The notes beneath the pieces were generated by a model. The model was not told the origin of the DNA, did not search any database, and saw only the letters and a list, made by a program, of their open reading frames with translations. Both the position numbers and the translations under genes were made by a program. From positions 1 through 29,552 of the IMG/VR virus record IMGVR_UViG_3300048839_001209: a DNA stretch of 29,552 nucleotides. One strand, written 5' to 3'. Shown here in pieces: positions 22,250 to 29,082 of the stretch (position 1 is its first letter; every line of letters begins with the position of its first letter). The stretch is from a virus.

Positions 22250-22604
22250 CCTTTTCCCCCTCGAACTTCTTAAGCAAGTGATCGGTTTTCATGAGTTCCG
22301 CTTCAAGCAATCGGCTTGGGATGTACTCGCCGATCAATTTCCCGAAATCCAGCCCGGTTCGCGATGGTCCGTCGAAGCGGTTCATGACTTGGATAATCCG
22401 TGGGTCCTTGAATATTGCGCACTGGAGCCTGATTTCCTTCACAAGCTGGCGTTTGGTGTTGGCGTACACGATTTTATATTTGCCCGTGTGCTCATAGTGA
22501 ACCTCGGCTCCATAGACTTGGTTTTCCCAAGTTAACTTGAGATTCGTGTCCCACCAGGCGATGACCAGGAAATCCTTGATGCGAAATTGGCGGCGTTTAA
22601 TCAT
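22242..22604 (-). CDS. Paralogous family member C
   Basis: 120 residues from the ATG at 22604, which overlaps the previous stop (ATGA) with GGGAAG upstream. An in-frame start at 22637 would overlap more and is not preferred. The core 'V-Y-G-A-E-V-H-Y-E-H-T-G-K-Y-K-I-V-Y' followed by DPRIIQVMNRFDG (residues 67-79) matches the 'G-x(4)-H-K-x-[TS]-G-[KR]' and 'D-P-[DE]' core of members A and B. The basic N terminus (MIKRRQFRIKDF) is followed by two Trp residues (AWWDTN). The C-terminal helix ends in KKFEGEKDV. This is the most diverged of the three copies. No function is recognised. Confidence 0.68.
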   Translation of the reverse strand: MIKRRQFRIKDFLVIAWWDTNLKLTWENQVYGAEVHYEHTGKYKIVYANTKRQLVKEIRLQCAIFKDPRIIQVMNRFDGPSRTGLDFGKLIGEYIPSRLLEAELMKTDHLLKKFEGEKDV

Positions 22605-23014
22605 TTCTTTTTCTTCCCACACTCGTTGCCTACCCACTTCATAAACCGTCGCCGGTCGTTGTCATCAAGCGCACGGTAAAACGGACGCAGTAAACCAATT
22701 GCCCGCACAATATTTTCATGCGGTTTTTTAATCTTCATTTCCTTTTGCCGGTCCGCCCTGATTTGGCGACACACGAGCTTTTGGGCTTCGTATTCCTTTT
22801 CTTCCTTGTCAGTTGGCTTCCAGTCTTCAACCTCAACTTCCTTTGGCATCTTGGCCATTTTGTCGTCGTGGGTAATCTCATAGACGTGACCAAACCAAAC
22901 GCGCTTGCGCCCCACCCAGTACATTTCCTCACCATCGCGAGTCTTGAACAATTGGCGAATTGTGCCCATGAATCCGGGGCGCTCCCCGTGGTACATCACA
23001 AGTTTGTGTTTCAT
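22601..23014 (-). CDS. Hypothetical protein
   Basis: 137 residues from the ATG at 23014, which overlaps the preceding stop (ATGA). The longer frame from 23080 would read through an unrelated part of the upstream gene. The N-terminal part (HKLVMYHGERPGFMGTIRQL then DGEEMYWVGRKRVWFGHVYE) is beta-rich. The rest is highly charged and helical (VEDWKPTDKEEKEYEAQKLV, ALDDNDRRRFMKWVGNECGK). The 'E-E-M-Y-W-V-G-R-K-R-V-W-F-G-H-V-Y-E-I' stretch resembles a small SH3-like fold, and the basic C-terminal tail suggests nucleic-acid contact. Both points are inferences. The function is unknown. Confidence 0.65.
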   Translation of the reverse strand: MKHKLVMYHGERPGFMGTIRQLFKTRDGEEMYWVGRKRVWFGHVYEITHDDKMAKMPKEVEVEDWKPTDKEEKEYEAQKLVCRQIRADRQKEMKIKKPHENIVRAIGLLRPFYRALDDNDRRRFMKWVGNECGKKKK

Positions 23015-23439
23015 CGCCGCCCCTTGAAGTGCTCCCACTCGTCGAGCACTTGCTTGATGGTTTCCGCCATGTGGCCCCACGGATTCGAGGCAAACGGATT
23101 CGTCGAGGCCAAGTACCGAAGGAAATGCACGAGCCGCGATTCCGCGTGCTCCAACACAGTCGCCGCCCCTTCCTGAAAGCCCTTGATGTAATCGACACTC
23201 TGTCTCACGGTTCCGTCGTCGGCGGCATCAACATAGTTGGCCTTCACGCCATAGCGGAGCATTTCGTAGAGGGTACTCCCGTGATCGGCGAAATTGTGAG
23301 GATGCGTGGACACGTCGATTACATAGGGATGTGGTCCAAGCGGAACCTGGATTCTGTGGGCCGCTGGTCCCGCCCTTAGCCGCTCAGTGTGGTACACATG
23401 CCCGGTGTTTGGGTTCTTAAAGTCGATGCGTATTTCCAC
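23011..23439 (-). CDS. Hypothetical protein
   Basis: 142 residues from a GTG at 23439 sharing one base with the upstream stop (TAGTG), with a GGGGGAG site. The N terminus is beta-type (MEIRIDFKNPNTGHVYHTER, RIQVPLGPHPYVIDVSTHPH). The C-terminal half is helical (QSVDYIKGFQEGAATVLEHA, TIKQVLDEWEHFKGRR) with several His residues. No motif was recognised with confidence. It is one of a run of small, mutually overlapping genes (24811 to 20683), typical of early or accessory phage genes. Confidence 0.65.
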   Translation of the reverse strand: MEIRIDFKNPNTGHVYHTERLRAGPAAHRIQVPLGPHPYVIDVSTHPHNFADHGSTLYEMLRYGVKANYVDAADDGTVRQSVDYIKGFQEGAATVLEHAESRLVHFLRYLASTNPFASNPWGHMAETIKQVLDEWEHFKGRR

Positions 23440-23735
23440 TAATCTCCCCCCATAACTTTAGCGAGCGCGGCCTGCATATCCTCAATCACCCCAATCGAAA
23501 TCTCGCCGTCCCACATTTCGATTTCCTTTAATGCTCGCTGTATGGCCTCAAACAAATCGGGCGCTGCCGCGATGAGGCGGGCGTCGGCTTCGCGCAATAC
23601 ATCGGCAGTGTAGACGCCGACTTGATTGCCAGGCCAATTGTGTTCGCCAGGCCCTGTCTCTGTTCCAACCAAGAACCCATTAGCATCTTTACTCCAGCGG
23701 TATATCCACGGCCCCGGCGTGTGCTTTTGTTTCAT
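23439..23735 (-). CDS. Conserved phage protein of the HTPGPW family
   Basis: 98 residues from the ATG at 23735, which overlaps the previous stop (ATGA). A longer frame from 23834 lies in the upstream gene and is discounted. The N-terminal HTPGPWIYRW and the central EADARLIAAAPDLFEAI are the two hallmarks of a very widespread small phage/prophage family. A 'A-x-A-R-L-I-A-A-A-P-[DE]-[LM]' segment always follows its 'T-P-G-P-W' start. The function of that family is not known to me. A Gly/Asn-rich loop lies between the hallmarks (GTETGPGEHNWPGNQVG). The C terminus is a helix (IEDMQAALAKVMGG). Confidence 0.8.
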   Translation of the reverse strand: MKQKHTPGPWIYRWSKDANGFLVGTETGPGEHNWPGNQVGVYTADVLREADARLIAAAPDLFEAIQRALKEIEMWDGEISIGVIEDMQAALAKVMGGD

Positions 23736-23962
23736 GGTCCACCCCGTTTGAAAATCCGGTCCAACCAAGTGCGCTTTATAAGTTTGTACCCCCGCTTCTG
23801 ACAATCCCAGCACGGTTGTAGAATCCCATGCCACAGTTCAATAACCGCCTTTTTCTCGCGGCACACGGCGCAAAAATAATTGTGGTCCATCGCTGGGCCG
23901 CAATTTCGATAAACAAAAACTGCGGGCTCAATGACCTCGTTGTACCCGGCTTCGCGAATCAT
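23732..23962 (-). CDS. Zinc-ribbon protein
   Basis: 76 residues. Two CxxC pairs, Cys31/Cys34 (FCAVCREKK) and Cys51/Cys54 (PCWDCQKRG), are 17 residues apart and can bind one zinc ion in a ribbon fold. Between them is IELWHGILQ. The flanks are charged and the C terminus is basic (GYKLIKRTWLDRIFKRGG), compatible with nucleic-acid binding or protein docking. The ATG directly follows the preceding stop. Small zinc-ribbon proteins are common in phage early regions, but no specific function can be assigned. Confidence 0.65.
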   Translation of the reverse strand: MIREAGYNEVIEPAVFVYRNCGPAMDHNYFCAVCREKKAVIELWHGILQPCWDCQKRGYKLIKRTWLDRIFKRGGP

Positions 23963-24250
23963 CTATAACCCCCACCTGTGACACTTGCGTCGGTAGAATT
24001 CCTTTACCATGAACGCGCACGACTCATTGGCCGGGAGCTTTTCGCACGTCGGGAGAACTCGCGTCCGTGCGTCCTTGGCGTTCTTCACGCACCAATCGAG
24101 GTCCCAGGCTTCCTCTTGTTCGCGCATCGCCGCCTCAAAGGCCCGATCTTGAGCCTGGCGTTGAAGCTCCGTCGTTTGCTCGTCGATGGCGTTCGTGAGG
24201 CCACTCCCCCACGCGGACACTGGGATTAAAAGTGCAATAATGAACTTCAT
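23963..24250 (-). CDS. Secreted Cys-containing protein
   Basis: 95 residues; the ATG overlaps the preceding stop (ATGA). The N-terminal MKFIIALLIPVSAWGSG is a signal peptide with a likely cleavage after Ala13 or Gly15. The mature part has a charged helical segment with many Gln and Glu residues (AIDEQTTELQRQAQDRAFEA). It then carries four cysteines (WCVKN, PTCEK, SCAF, KCHRW) that could form two disulfides outside the cytoplasm. This looks like a periplasmic protein with a coiled-coil stem. It may be a lysis-control, superinfection-exclusion or spanin-type protein; none is proven. Confidence 0.65.
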   Translation of the reverse strand: MKFIIALLIPVSAWGSGLTNAIDEQTTELQRQAQDRAFEAAMREQEEAWDLDWCVKNAKDARTRVLPTCEKLPANESCAFMVKEFYRRKCHRWGL

Positions 24251-24576
24251 TCGCTGTCCTCTTGAACGGCGTGGTGGTCATGCTCGCCCATCGAATCGGC
24301 GTTGAGCCATTCGTTCACAGCTTCAGGACTGCCCCAAGCGGCTCTTGGCATCGCCCACATAAGGAACTGCCCCCACTCCGCAATTGCGTGGATATTGATG
24401 TGATCGGCCCTTGCGACCGCGCCAGCCAAATCGTTTTCCAATACCGCGGTCAAGAACCCGCCCGGCTCCACAAAGTCGAACACATAATTCAACACGCCGT
24501 CGTGCATGTGCTCCGGTATCAAGTGAATGTGTTTATTGATACGGGCTTTAACGATTTCTCGGGTCCGTGGGTCCAT
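24247..24576 (-). CDS. Conserved small phage protein
   Basis: 109 residues from the ATG at 24576 with AAGGA six bases upstream. Longer frames (24582 and 24735) lack support. The sequence IPEHMHDGVLNYVFDFVEPG followed by GFLTAVLENDLAGAVARADH and a WGSPEAVNEWLN tail matches a very widespread phage family. Its consensus, as I recall it, is 'I-P-x-H-x-H-x-x-[LI]-x-x-Y-[VI]-x-x-x-x-x-x-G-x-F-L-x-A-V-L-x-N-D-L'. Its biochemical role is unknown; it is typical of early, non-structural operons. The start lies inside the 3' end of the upstream gene (29-nt overlap). Confidence 0.78.
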   Translation of the reverse strand: MDPRTREIVKARINKHIHLIPEHMHDGVLNYVFDFVEPGGFLTAVLENDLAGAVARADHINIHAIAEWGQFLMWAMPRAAWGSPEAVNEWLNADSMGEHDHHAVQEDSE

Positions 24577-24811
24577 TGTCATTCCTTTCGTTTGAAACTT
24601 GGGTCCATAGTTCAACAAGCCTCTGAAGTTCTTCCTCACTCTCGGCCCGGAGATACGCGGCTGCAAATTTCTGCGCGATAAAATCCCGGATGTGATGGCG
24701 AGTGCGACTGACGACATCGCAAAGCGGACCCACACAAAGCGCTCGGTAAATTGCCTCGTCGAGCGACTTCGGGGTTGGGGATAAAGTTTGGTTGTTTGAT
24801 AGTTTGTTCAT
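24548..24811 (-). CDS. Hypothetical protein, first gene of the leftward early-type operon
   Basis: 87 residues, ATG with only a weak upstream ribosome-binding site. The middle (YRALCVGPLCDVVSRTRHHI) has two cysteines, and the C-terminal half is helical and acidic (IAQKFAAAYLRAESEEELQR). It ends as an arginine-rich stretch (NERNDNGPTDPRNR). No family is recognised. Being the first gene after the divergent intergenic region, it may be the first product from the leftward early promoter. The start overlaps the AACTCAAGTA repeat (24812-24821). Confidence 0.58.
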   Translation of the reverse strand: MNKLSNNQTLSPTPKSLDEAIYRALCVGPLCDVVSRTRHHIRDFIAQKFAAAYLRAESEEELQRLVELWTQVSNERNDNGPTDPRNR

Positions 24812-25277
24812 AACTCAAGTACCAATGTAACCGAGAATCCGGGGATTTGCGAGCCCGTGCGTCAAGATGGGAACAATCTTCATATTTTTAAAATTTTTGC
24901 GGGGGCGCTGGGAAGGTAAAATTTAACTCCAAGCGACACCCTACCCCCTGGTGTCTCAAATAGCGAAATCCCTGAATGAAGCGCAACAGAATGAGAAACG
25001 ACCAGCAATGAAACACCTTATAATGTTATAACCAACCAATTAACCAATGATACCAATGACTTGACCCTTGAGGATTGACGCCAAAGCTCAAGCGGATACG
25101 TGGGCATTGGTTCCCGCGAGCGCGCGCCGGTCCCGCGCGTGGGCGCCGAGACGGTCTCCCGCAAAATATTCACGTCCTAAACTCAAGTATTGACGCCATG
25201 CATCCGATACAATACCGATGGGTAATTCAATCCATCAAAAGAGCCATGGCGTGGCCTTGTAACGCTGGAGTATCAGA
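24812..25277. promoter_or_regulatory. Divergent intergenic region with AT-rich and structured blocks
   Basis: 466 nt between divergent operons with no convincing gene. It contains an AT-rich tract (24885-24899, TTTTTAAAATTTTTG) and a TTATAA-TG-TTATAA element (25018-25031). ACCAATG-type repeats lie at 24821-24827, 25043-25050 and 25052-25059. Two direct copies of ATTGACGCCA lie at 25074-25083 and 25189-25198, and two of AACTCAAGTA at 24812-24821 and 25180-25189. A GC block (25115-25160) has CGCGCG(25121-25126)/CGCGCG(25134-25139) and GAGAC-G-GTCTC (25148-25158). A TTGACG sits in each ATTGACGCCA copy, but neither has a good -10 at 17 nt. It could be an early control region or an origin of replication. 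Confidence 0.6.
25031..25060 (+). repeat. ACCAATGA-type short repeats
   Basis: The stretch contains ACCAA (25031-25035), then ACCAATGA (25043-25050) and ACCAATGA (25052-25059), with a further ACCAATG at 24821-24827. Regular short direct repeats next to an AT-rich element can be binding sites of an initiator or repressor. The number of copies is small, so this is suggestive only. Confidence 0.4.
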
Positions 25278-26282
25278 ATGAGACCATCAGAGCTTAAGGC
25301 ATTGATCGGAGACCGATTCAAGGCTGGAATCAAGCGCCCGTTGCTTGTCGAATCAAGTCCAGGCATCGGCAAAACCCAAATCGCCTCACAAGTCGCCACG
25401 GAATTGGGTATTGGGTTCCAGGCGATTCACGCGCCATTGCTCCAACCGGAAGATTACGGGTTCCCGGTAATCACAAGCGACAAGACCAGCGTGAATTTTG
25501 TTGTCGCAAAAGACAAGTTTCCCATTGAGGGGTCCGCCGTCGCTGAGACTGGAATCTTCTTAATTGACGAATTGTCTCAAGCGGACAATTCCGCGCAAAA
25601 GATTCTAGCTAACCTAATTCAAGAGCGGGAGATTCACGGGCAGCGCCTTAAGCCTAATTGGTTGGTCATCGCAACCGGCAACCGTCTCATTGACCGTGCC
25701 GGAGCTAACCGTCTCTTGTCTCATCTTAAGAATCGTCTCACAACGGTTGAGCTTGAGGCATCAATTGATGACTGGTCCCAATGGGCCATTGAGAATGGCG
25801 TCAAGTCGGAAGTAATCGCATTCCTGAGATTCCGCCCGGAATTGCTCAATGCTTTTGACCCGCAAAATGATATCAATGCCACGCCTCGGTCATGGGTCGA
25901 GGGAGTCAACGCCGCATTGGGAGTCATTACTCCCGCGCTTGAAATGGAAGTATTCAAGGGAGACGTGGGCGAGGGAGCGGCAGCGGAATTTTGCGGATTC
26001 CTTAAGGTCTACCGGAAGCTTCCGTCTCCCGATTCCATCATGCTCAACCCGGCAAAAGCTGAGATACCAAAAGATCCCGCGACTCTTTACGCGCTTTGCG
26101 GCGCCTTGGCCCACAAGACCAGCGCGGACAATTTTGGTCGTATCATGACTTATGTGGGTCGAATGGCGCCGGAATTTACCGTCTTGTATGTGAGGGACGC
26201 CATCCGTCGCAAAGCTGAGATACAAGCGACAAAAGAATTCATTGACTGGGCATCGGGTCCCGGCGCGAAGCTTTTGTCCTAA
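25278..26282 (+). CDS. MoxR-type AAA+ ATPase
   Basis: 334 residues, ATG with GGAG seven bases upstream. Walker A is ESSPGIGKT (residues 25-33). Walker B is IFLIDELSQA (93-102) followed by an AAA+ box-like ILANLIQEREIHG, and sensor 1 is VIATGNR (130-136). Further down are NRLLSHLKNRLTTVEL (the arginine-containing box) and NATPRSWVEGVNAAL. The MoxR/CobS branch uses ATP to remodel or insert metal or proteins, usually with a von Willebrand-type partner. Here the DUF3150-like and metallopeptidase/VWA-like genes follow in the same operon. This is a firm family assignment; the substrate is unknown. A role in host take-over or phage assembly is inferred. Confidence 0.9.
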   Translation: MRPSELKALIGDRFKAGIKRPLLVESSPGIGKTQIASQVATELGIGFQAIHAPLLQPEDYGFPVITSDKTSVNFVVAKDKFPIEGSAVAETGIFLIDELSQADNSAQKILANLIQEREIHGQRLKPNWLVIATGNRLIDRAGANRLLSHLKNRLTTVELEASIDDWSQWAIENGVKSEVIAFLRFRPELLNAFDPQNDINATPRSWVEGVNAALGVITPALEMEVFKGDVGEGAAAEFCGFLKVYRKLPSPDSIMLNPAKAEIPKDPATLYALCGALAHKTSADNFGRIMTYVGRMAPEFTVLYVRDAIRRKAEIQATKEFIDWASGPGAKLLS

Positions 26283-26310
26283 ACTGAAACACTTTACAGG
26301 GAGTATCAAA

Positions 26311-27156
26311 ATGAGTCTAAAAACCAATGCATTACTCGTATCCGTCAATATCACTCAATGGACGGGTCGAAAATTCGACAAGCGCGCAACCGGCACGGTT
26401 GAGGCAACCCACGCAACGGACCAAGGTGTGGGCAATTTCACTAAAAAATTGCTTCCGGGCGCCGCTGAATTGGAAGCAATCCAAAGCGCCGCCTGGGCGT
26501 TGCGAAAATTCTTTTATGAGAATACGCTTCCATGGGCGGCGGATGGCGCGCGTATCGTCTCAAGTCAAAATTACTTTCCTTTCACTCAGGAATTTAGGAA
26601 GCGCAAAGCGGAATTTGACGCCCACGTTGCGGCATTCCTAACCGAATACCCGCGATTACAAGACGCCGCCCGACGGAAGTTAGGCGACTTGTTTAGTGAA
26701 TCGGAATACCCGGAGATTACCAGGCTAGCCGCAAAATTCCGTTGCGAAATGGCCATTTTCCCGGTCCCTGATATCGGAGACTTCCGCGTTGAAATCAGCG
26801 ACGCGGAAAAACAAGTATTCCTAGATTCCATGGCACGGGTCGAGCGGGACGCGCTGAACGATTGCTACAAGCGATTACTTGACGTGGTTAGCAAGGCAGC
26901 GGAGCGACTCAAGCAACCCGATGCCGTATTCCGGGAATCTCTGATTGGGAATATCGTTGAGCTTGTGGAATTGCTCCCGCGACTCAACCCAATTGATGAC
27001 CCAAAGCTTGAGGCGTTGCGAGCGGAAGTCCAGTCCGTAGTTAGCAAAGTCTCAGCGGAATCAATTCGGGCATCGGAAACCACGCGCGCCGATACGGCAA
27101 AACAATTGGAAGACATCGCTTCCAAAATGGACGCTTTCATGGGCGGTGCTCAATGA
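26311..27156 (+). CDS. DUF3150-like protein
   Basis: 281 residues, ATG with GGGAG seven bases upstream. Sequence features agree with DUF3150: NALLVSVNITQWTGRKFDKR, then THATDQGVGNFTKKLL, LRKFFYENTLPWAADGARI, FTQEFRKRKAEFDAHVAAFL, and a C-terminal coiled-coil-like helix (ALRAEVQSVVSKVSAESIRA). Proteins of this family are habitually encoded between a MoxR-type ATPase and a VWA-like metallopeptidase, as here. Biochemical function is not established. The operon spacing is tight: 28 nt after the ATPase and a 4-nt overlap with the next gene. Confidence 0.8.
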   Translation: MSLKTNALLVSVNITQWTGRKFDKRATGTVEATHATDQGVGNFTKKLLPGAAELEAIQSAAWALRKFFYENTLPWAADGARIVSSQNYFPFTQEFRKRKAEFDAHVAAFLTEYPRLQDAARRKLGDLFSESEYPEITRLAAKFRCEMAIFPVPDIGDFRVEISDAEKQVFLDSMARVERDALNDCYKRLLDVVSKAAERLKQPDAVFRESLIGNIVELVELLPRLNPIDDPKLEALRAEVQSVVSKVSAESIRASETTRADTAKQLEDIASKMDAFMGGAQ

Positions 27157-28289
27157 GTCAAGTCAATTACATGACCAAAGCCAAAGCTCAATTGATACTT
27201 GACCATCCGTTTTTCGCCTCAATTCTTTTGGGTATGACCATGGCGGAAGACACGTCAATTCCGACCATGGCAACCGATGGCGAGTCAATTCGGTTCAACC
27301 CGGAATGGGTCGCAACCCTTAAGCTCAATGAATTGACTTTCGTGCTCGCCCACGAAGTCATGCATTGCGTATTCCAACACATGACCCGACGGAATCACCG
27401 CGACCCTAACAAATGGAACATCGCTGGAGATTACGTAATCAATGACGTGCTCGTTAAAGAGCGCGTGGGCGCCATGCCTCACGGCGGGTTGCTCAACCCA
27501 CAATTGGTCATTGATGGTAATGGAACGACTGAGGGAGTTTATAACTTGCTCCCTGAGCCGCCGCCAAAACAAGACGGCTCAAGCGGAGACCATCCGGGAG
27601 CGGGTCAACCGGGCGGCGCGATGGACCAAGTAATGGACGCGGGTCAAGACCAGGCAACCAATTCCCAAAAGGAAGCGGAAATGCGGGTCCGAATCTGTCA
27701 AGCGCGCAACGCTGCCAAAATGGCCGGGAAACTCAGCGCCGGACTTGAGCGGTTAGTCTCCGATCTTGTCCAGCCACGCGTTGACTGGCGCGCGGTTTTG
27801 CGTCGATTCCTAACCACGCGAGCCAAAATCGACTTGTCTTATGCGAGACCAAAGCGCCGCTTTCTAGCCGATGACTTGTATCTTCCGGGACTAACCGGCG
27901 AGCGACTAGGCCGGATTGCCGTTGCCGTCGATTGCTCAGGGTCAATTGATGACAAGACGCTAGCGGAATTCAGCGCGGAGATTAAGGCCATCGCGGAAGA
28001 TACGCAACCCGAAGCAATTGAAATCGTCTATTTTGATTCGGAGATTTTGCGGCGGGACGTGTTTGAGCAAGGTCAAGCGGTTGAGATTCACGCCATGGGC
28101 GGCGGCGGTACCGCGTTCAGTCCGATATTCGAGGCGCTGATGGAAGTCCCGCCCATTGCTTGTGTCGTACTGACGGACTTGTGTTGTGATGACTTTGGTC
28201 CCGCGCCGGAATATCCGGTCTTGTGGGCGTCAACCCATGACGGCGAGGCGCCATTCGGCGAAATCGTCTTAATGCGAGACAGGAGGTAA
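27153..28289 (+). CDS. Putative metallopeptidase with VWA-like domain (DUF2201-type)
   Basis: 378 residues. The N-terminal domain has the zinc-protease motif HEVMH (residues 67-71, in ELTFVLAHEVMHCVFQH). This is followed by WNIAGDYVINDVL, which supplies a likely third ligand. A low-complexity Gly/Pro/Gln linker (residues about 135-175) leads to a VWA-like domain. That domain carries the metal-ion-dependent adhesion site: Asp260-x-Ser262-x-Ser264 (VAVDCSGSIDD), Thr320 (GGGGTAFSP) and Asp342 (VVLTDLCCDDFG). Such proteins pair with MoxR ATPases. The ATG overlaps the DUF3150-like stop (ATGA). Whether the protease is active cannot be decided by sequence alone, but the zinc motif is intact. Confidence 0.88.
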   Translation: MSQVNYMTKAKAQLILDHPFFASILLGMTMAEDTSIPTMATDGESIRFNPEWVATLKLNELTFVLAHEVMHCVFQHMTRRNHRDPNKWNIAGDYVINDVLVKERVGAMPHGGLLNPQLVIDGNGTTEGVYNLLPEPPPKQDGSSGDHPGAGQPGGAMDQVMDAGQDQATNSQKEAEMRVRICQARNAAKMAGKLSAGLERLVSDLVQPRVDWRAVLRRFLTTRAKIDLSYARPKRRFLADDLYLPGLTGERLGRIAVAVDCSGSIDDKTLAEFSAEIKAIAEDTQPEAIEIVYFDSEILRRDVFEQGQAVEIHAMGGGGTAFSPIFEALMEVPPIACVVLTDLCCDDFGPAPEYPVLWASTHDGEAPFGEIVLMRDRR

Positions 28290-28291
28290 TT

Positions 28292-28882
28292 ATGTCTTAT
28301 TTTTATGCGCATAACAGCGTGAGCAATACCCTTAAATGGCGCCCACGGCTCAAAATTTGGAAGTCCGGGGCGCTCTTGTGGGACCCGGAACGTGAGGAAG
28401 CATGGTCCTACAATTGGTGTTTTGCAAAACGTATCAATGGCAAAATGGTATTCAATGAATACCGATATTCCAACACCACGACCCGTCATCAATCGGAGAT
28501 TCATTCGTTCTTTAGGTCCCACAAGATCAAAATCGACCTAACCGTCAATTGCCATGGTTGCCTTAAGAACGATTCCGGCGCCGGACCGCAAGCGGTTGAA
28601 CGCGCCATCCGTGGCGCTGCCGATACGGGAGACTTCCGCGACGCGCGTGCAATTGCTCGCGTCTTCCGCGTCCCGTTCAGTCGGGCGGTAATTGACCAAG
28701 TCATTGAGACCATGGAAGTCGAGCTTTGCGACGCGTATCTTGAGCGCGCATTCCAATACCAGGAAGACAAGCTCAACGCCATTTTGGAGCGCCTCGGGGA
28801 GCCCACGTATTACCCAACCCACGCGGCGGGACCAAATGACGCCGCTCAACCCACAAGCGAGGTATTCCCATGGGGCGCTTAA
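28292..28882 (+). CDS. Hypothetical protein of the ATPase module
   Basis: 196 residues, ATG with a near-perfect AGGAGG site. Two parts are visible. The N-terminal half is beta-rich and aromatic (SYFYAHNSVSNTLKWRPRLK, WSYNWCFAKRINGKMVFNEY). The C-terminal half is helical (GPQAVERAIRGAADTGDFRD, VELCDAYLERAFQYQEDKLN) and ends in a Pro/Ala-rich tail. Two cysteines occur in CHGC (VNCHGCLKND), a possible metal site. It is translated three bases after the VWA-like gene stop, which implies it belongs to the module. I know of no characterised relatives. Confidence 0.62.
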   Translation: MSYFYAHNSVSNTLKWRPRLKIWKSGALLWDPEREEAWSYNWCFAKRINGKMVFNEYRYSNTTTRHQSEIHSFFRSHKIKIDLTVNCHGCLKNDSGAGPQAVERAIRGAADTGDFRDARAIARVFRVPFSRAVIDQVIETMEVELCDAYLERAFQYQEDKLNAILERLGEPTYYPTHAAGPNDAAQPTSEVFPWGA

Positions 28883-29082
28883 TATCCAGGAAGCAATTGA
28901 TTACCGAATTGGAAGCTGAGACCGATTCACTCCGCGCCATTTTGGCAGTCCCGGAAGCAATCGACGCGCTTTGCGCTCCCGGCGTATTCGGACCAGGATA
29001 CCGGGGCGCTTGTGAGTCGCGACTTAAGGAATTGACCCGAATCATTCGACTAGCAAAGCGAGGTACAAAATGCGCCGCCTAG
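28870..29082 (+). CDS. Small hypothetical protein of the ATPase module
   Basis: 70 residues, ATG inside the end of the preceding gene (13-nt overlap) with GAGG seven bases upstream. It is helical throughout (KQLITELEAETDSLRAILAV, SRLKELTRIIRLAKRGTK), with a Pro/Gly loop and Cys residues in the middle (ALCAPGVFGPGYRGAC). No known domain is recognised. Strong ribosome-binding site, codon use similar to its neighbours and tight spacing support a real gene. Confidence 0.6.
   Translation: MGRLISRKQLITELEAETDSLRAILAVPEAIDALCAPGVFGPGYRGACESRLKELTRIIRLAKRGTKCAA

Noticed and set aside
23015-23080. N-terminal extension of the protein at 22601-23014
   Set aside because: It would read inside the upstream gene, while the ATG at 23014 gives the usual ATGA overlap.
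24577-24735. N-terminal extension of the conserved phage protein at 24247-24576
   Set aside because: The family's conserved part begins just after the ATG at 24576, which has AAGGA at the right distance. The extension overlaps the upstream gene entirely.
25075-25281. 68-residue plus-strand frame in the divergent region
   Set aside because: It has a basic, Pro/Gly-rich composition, no ribosome-binding site, and crosses the structured GC block.
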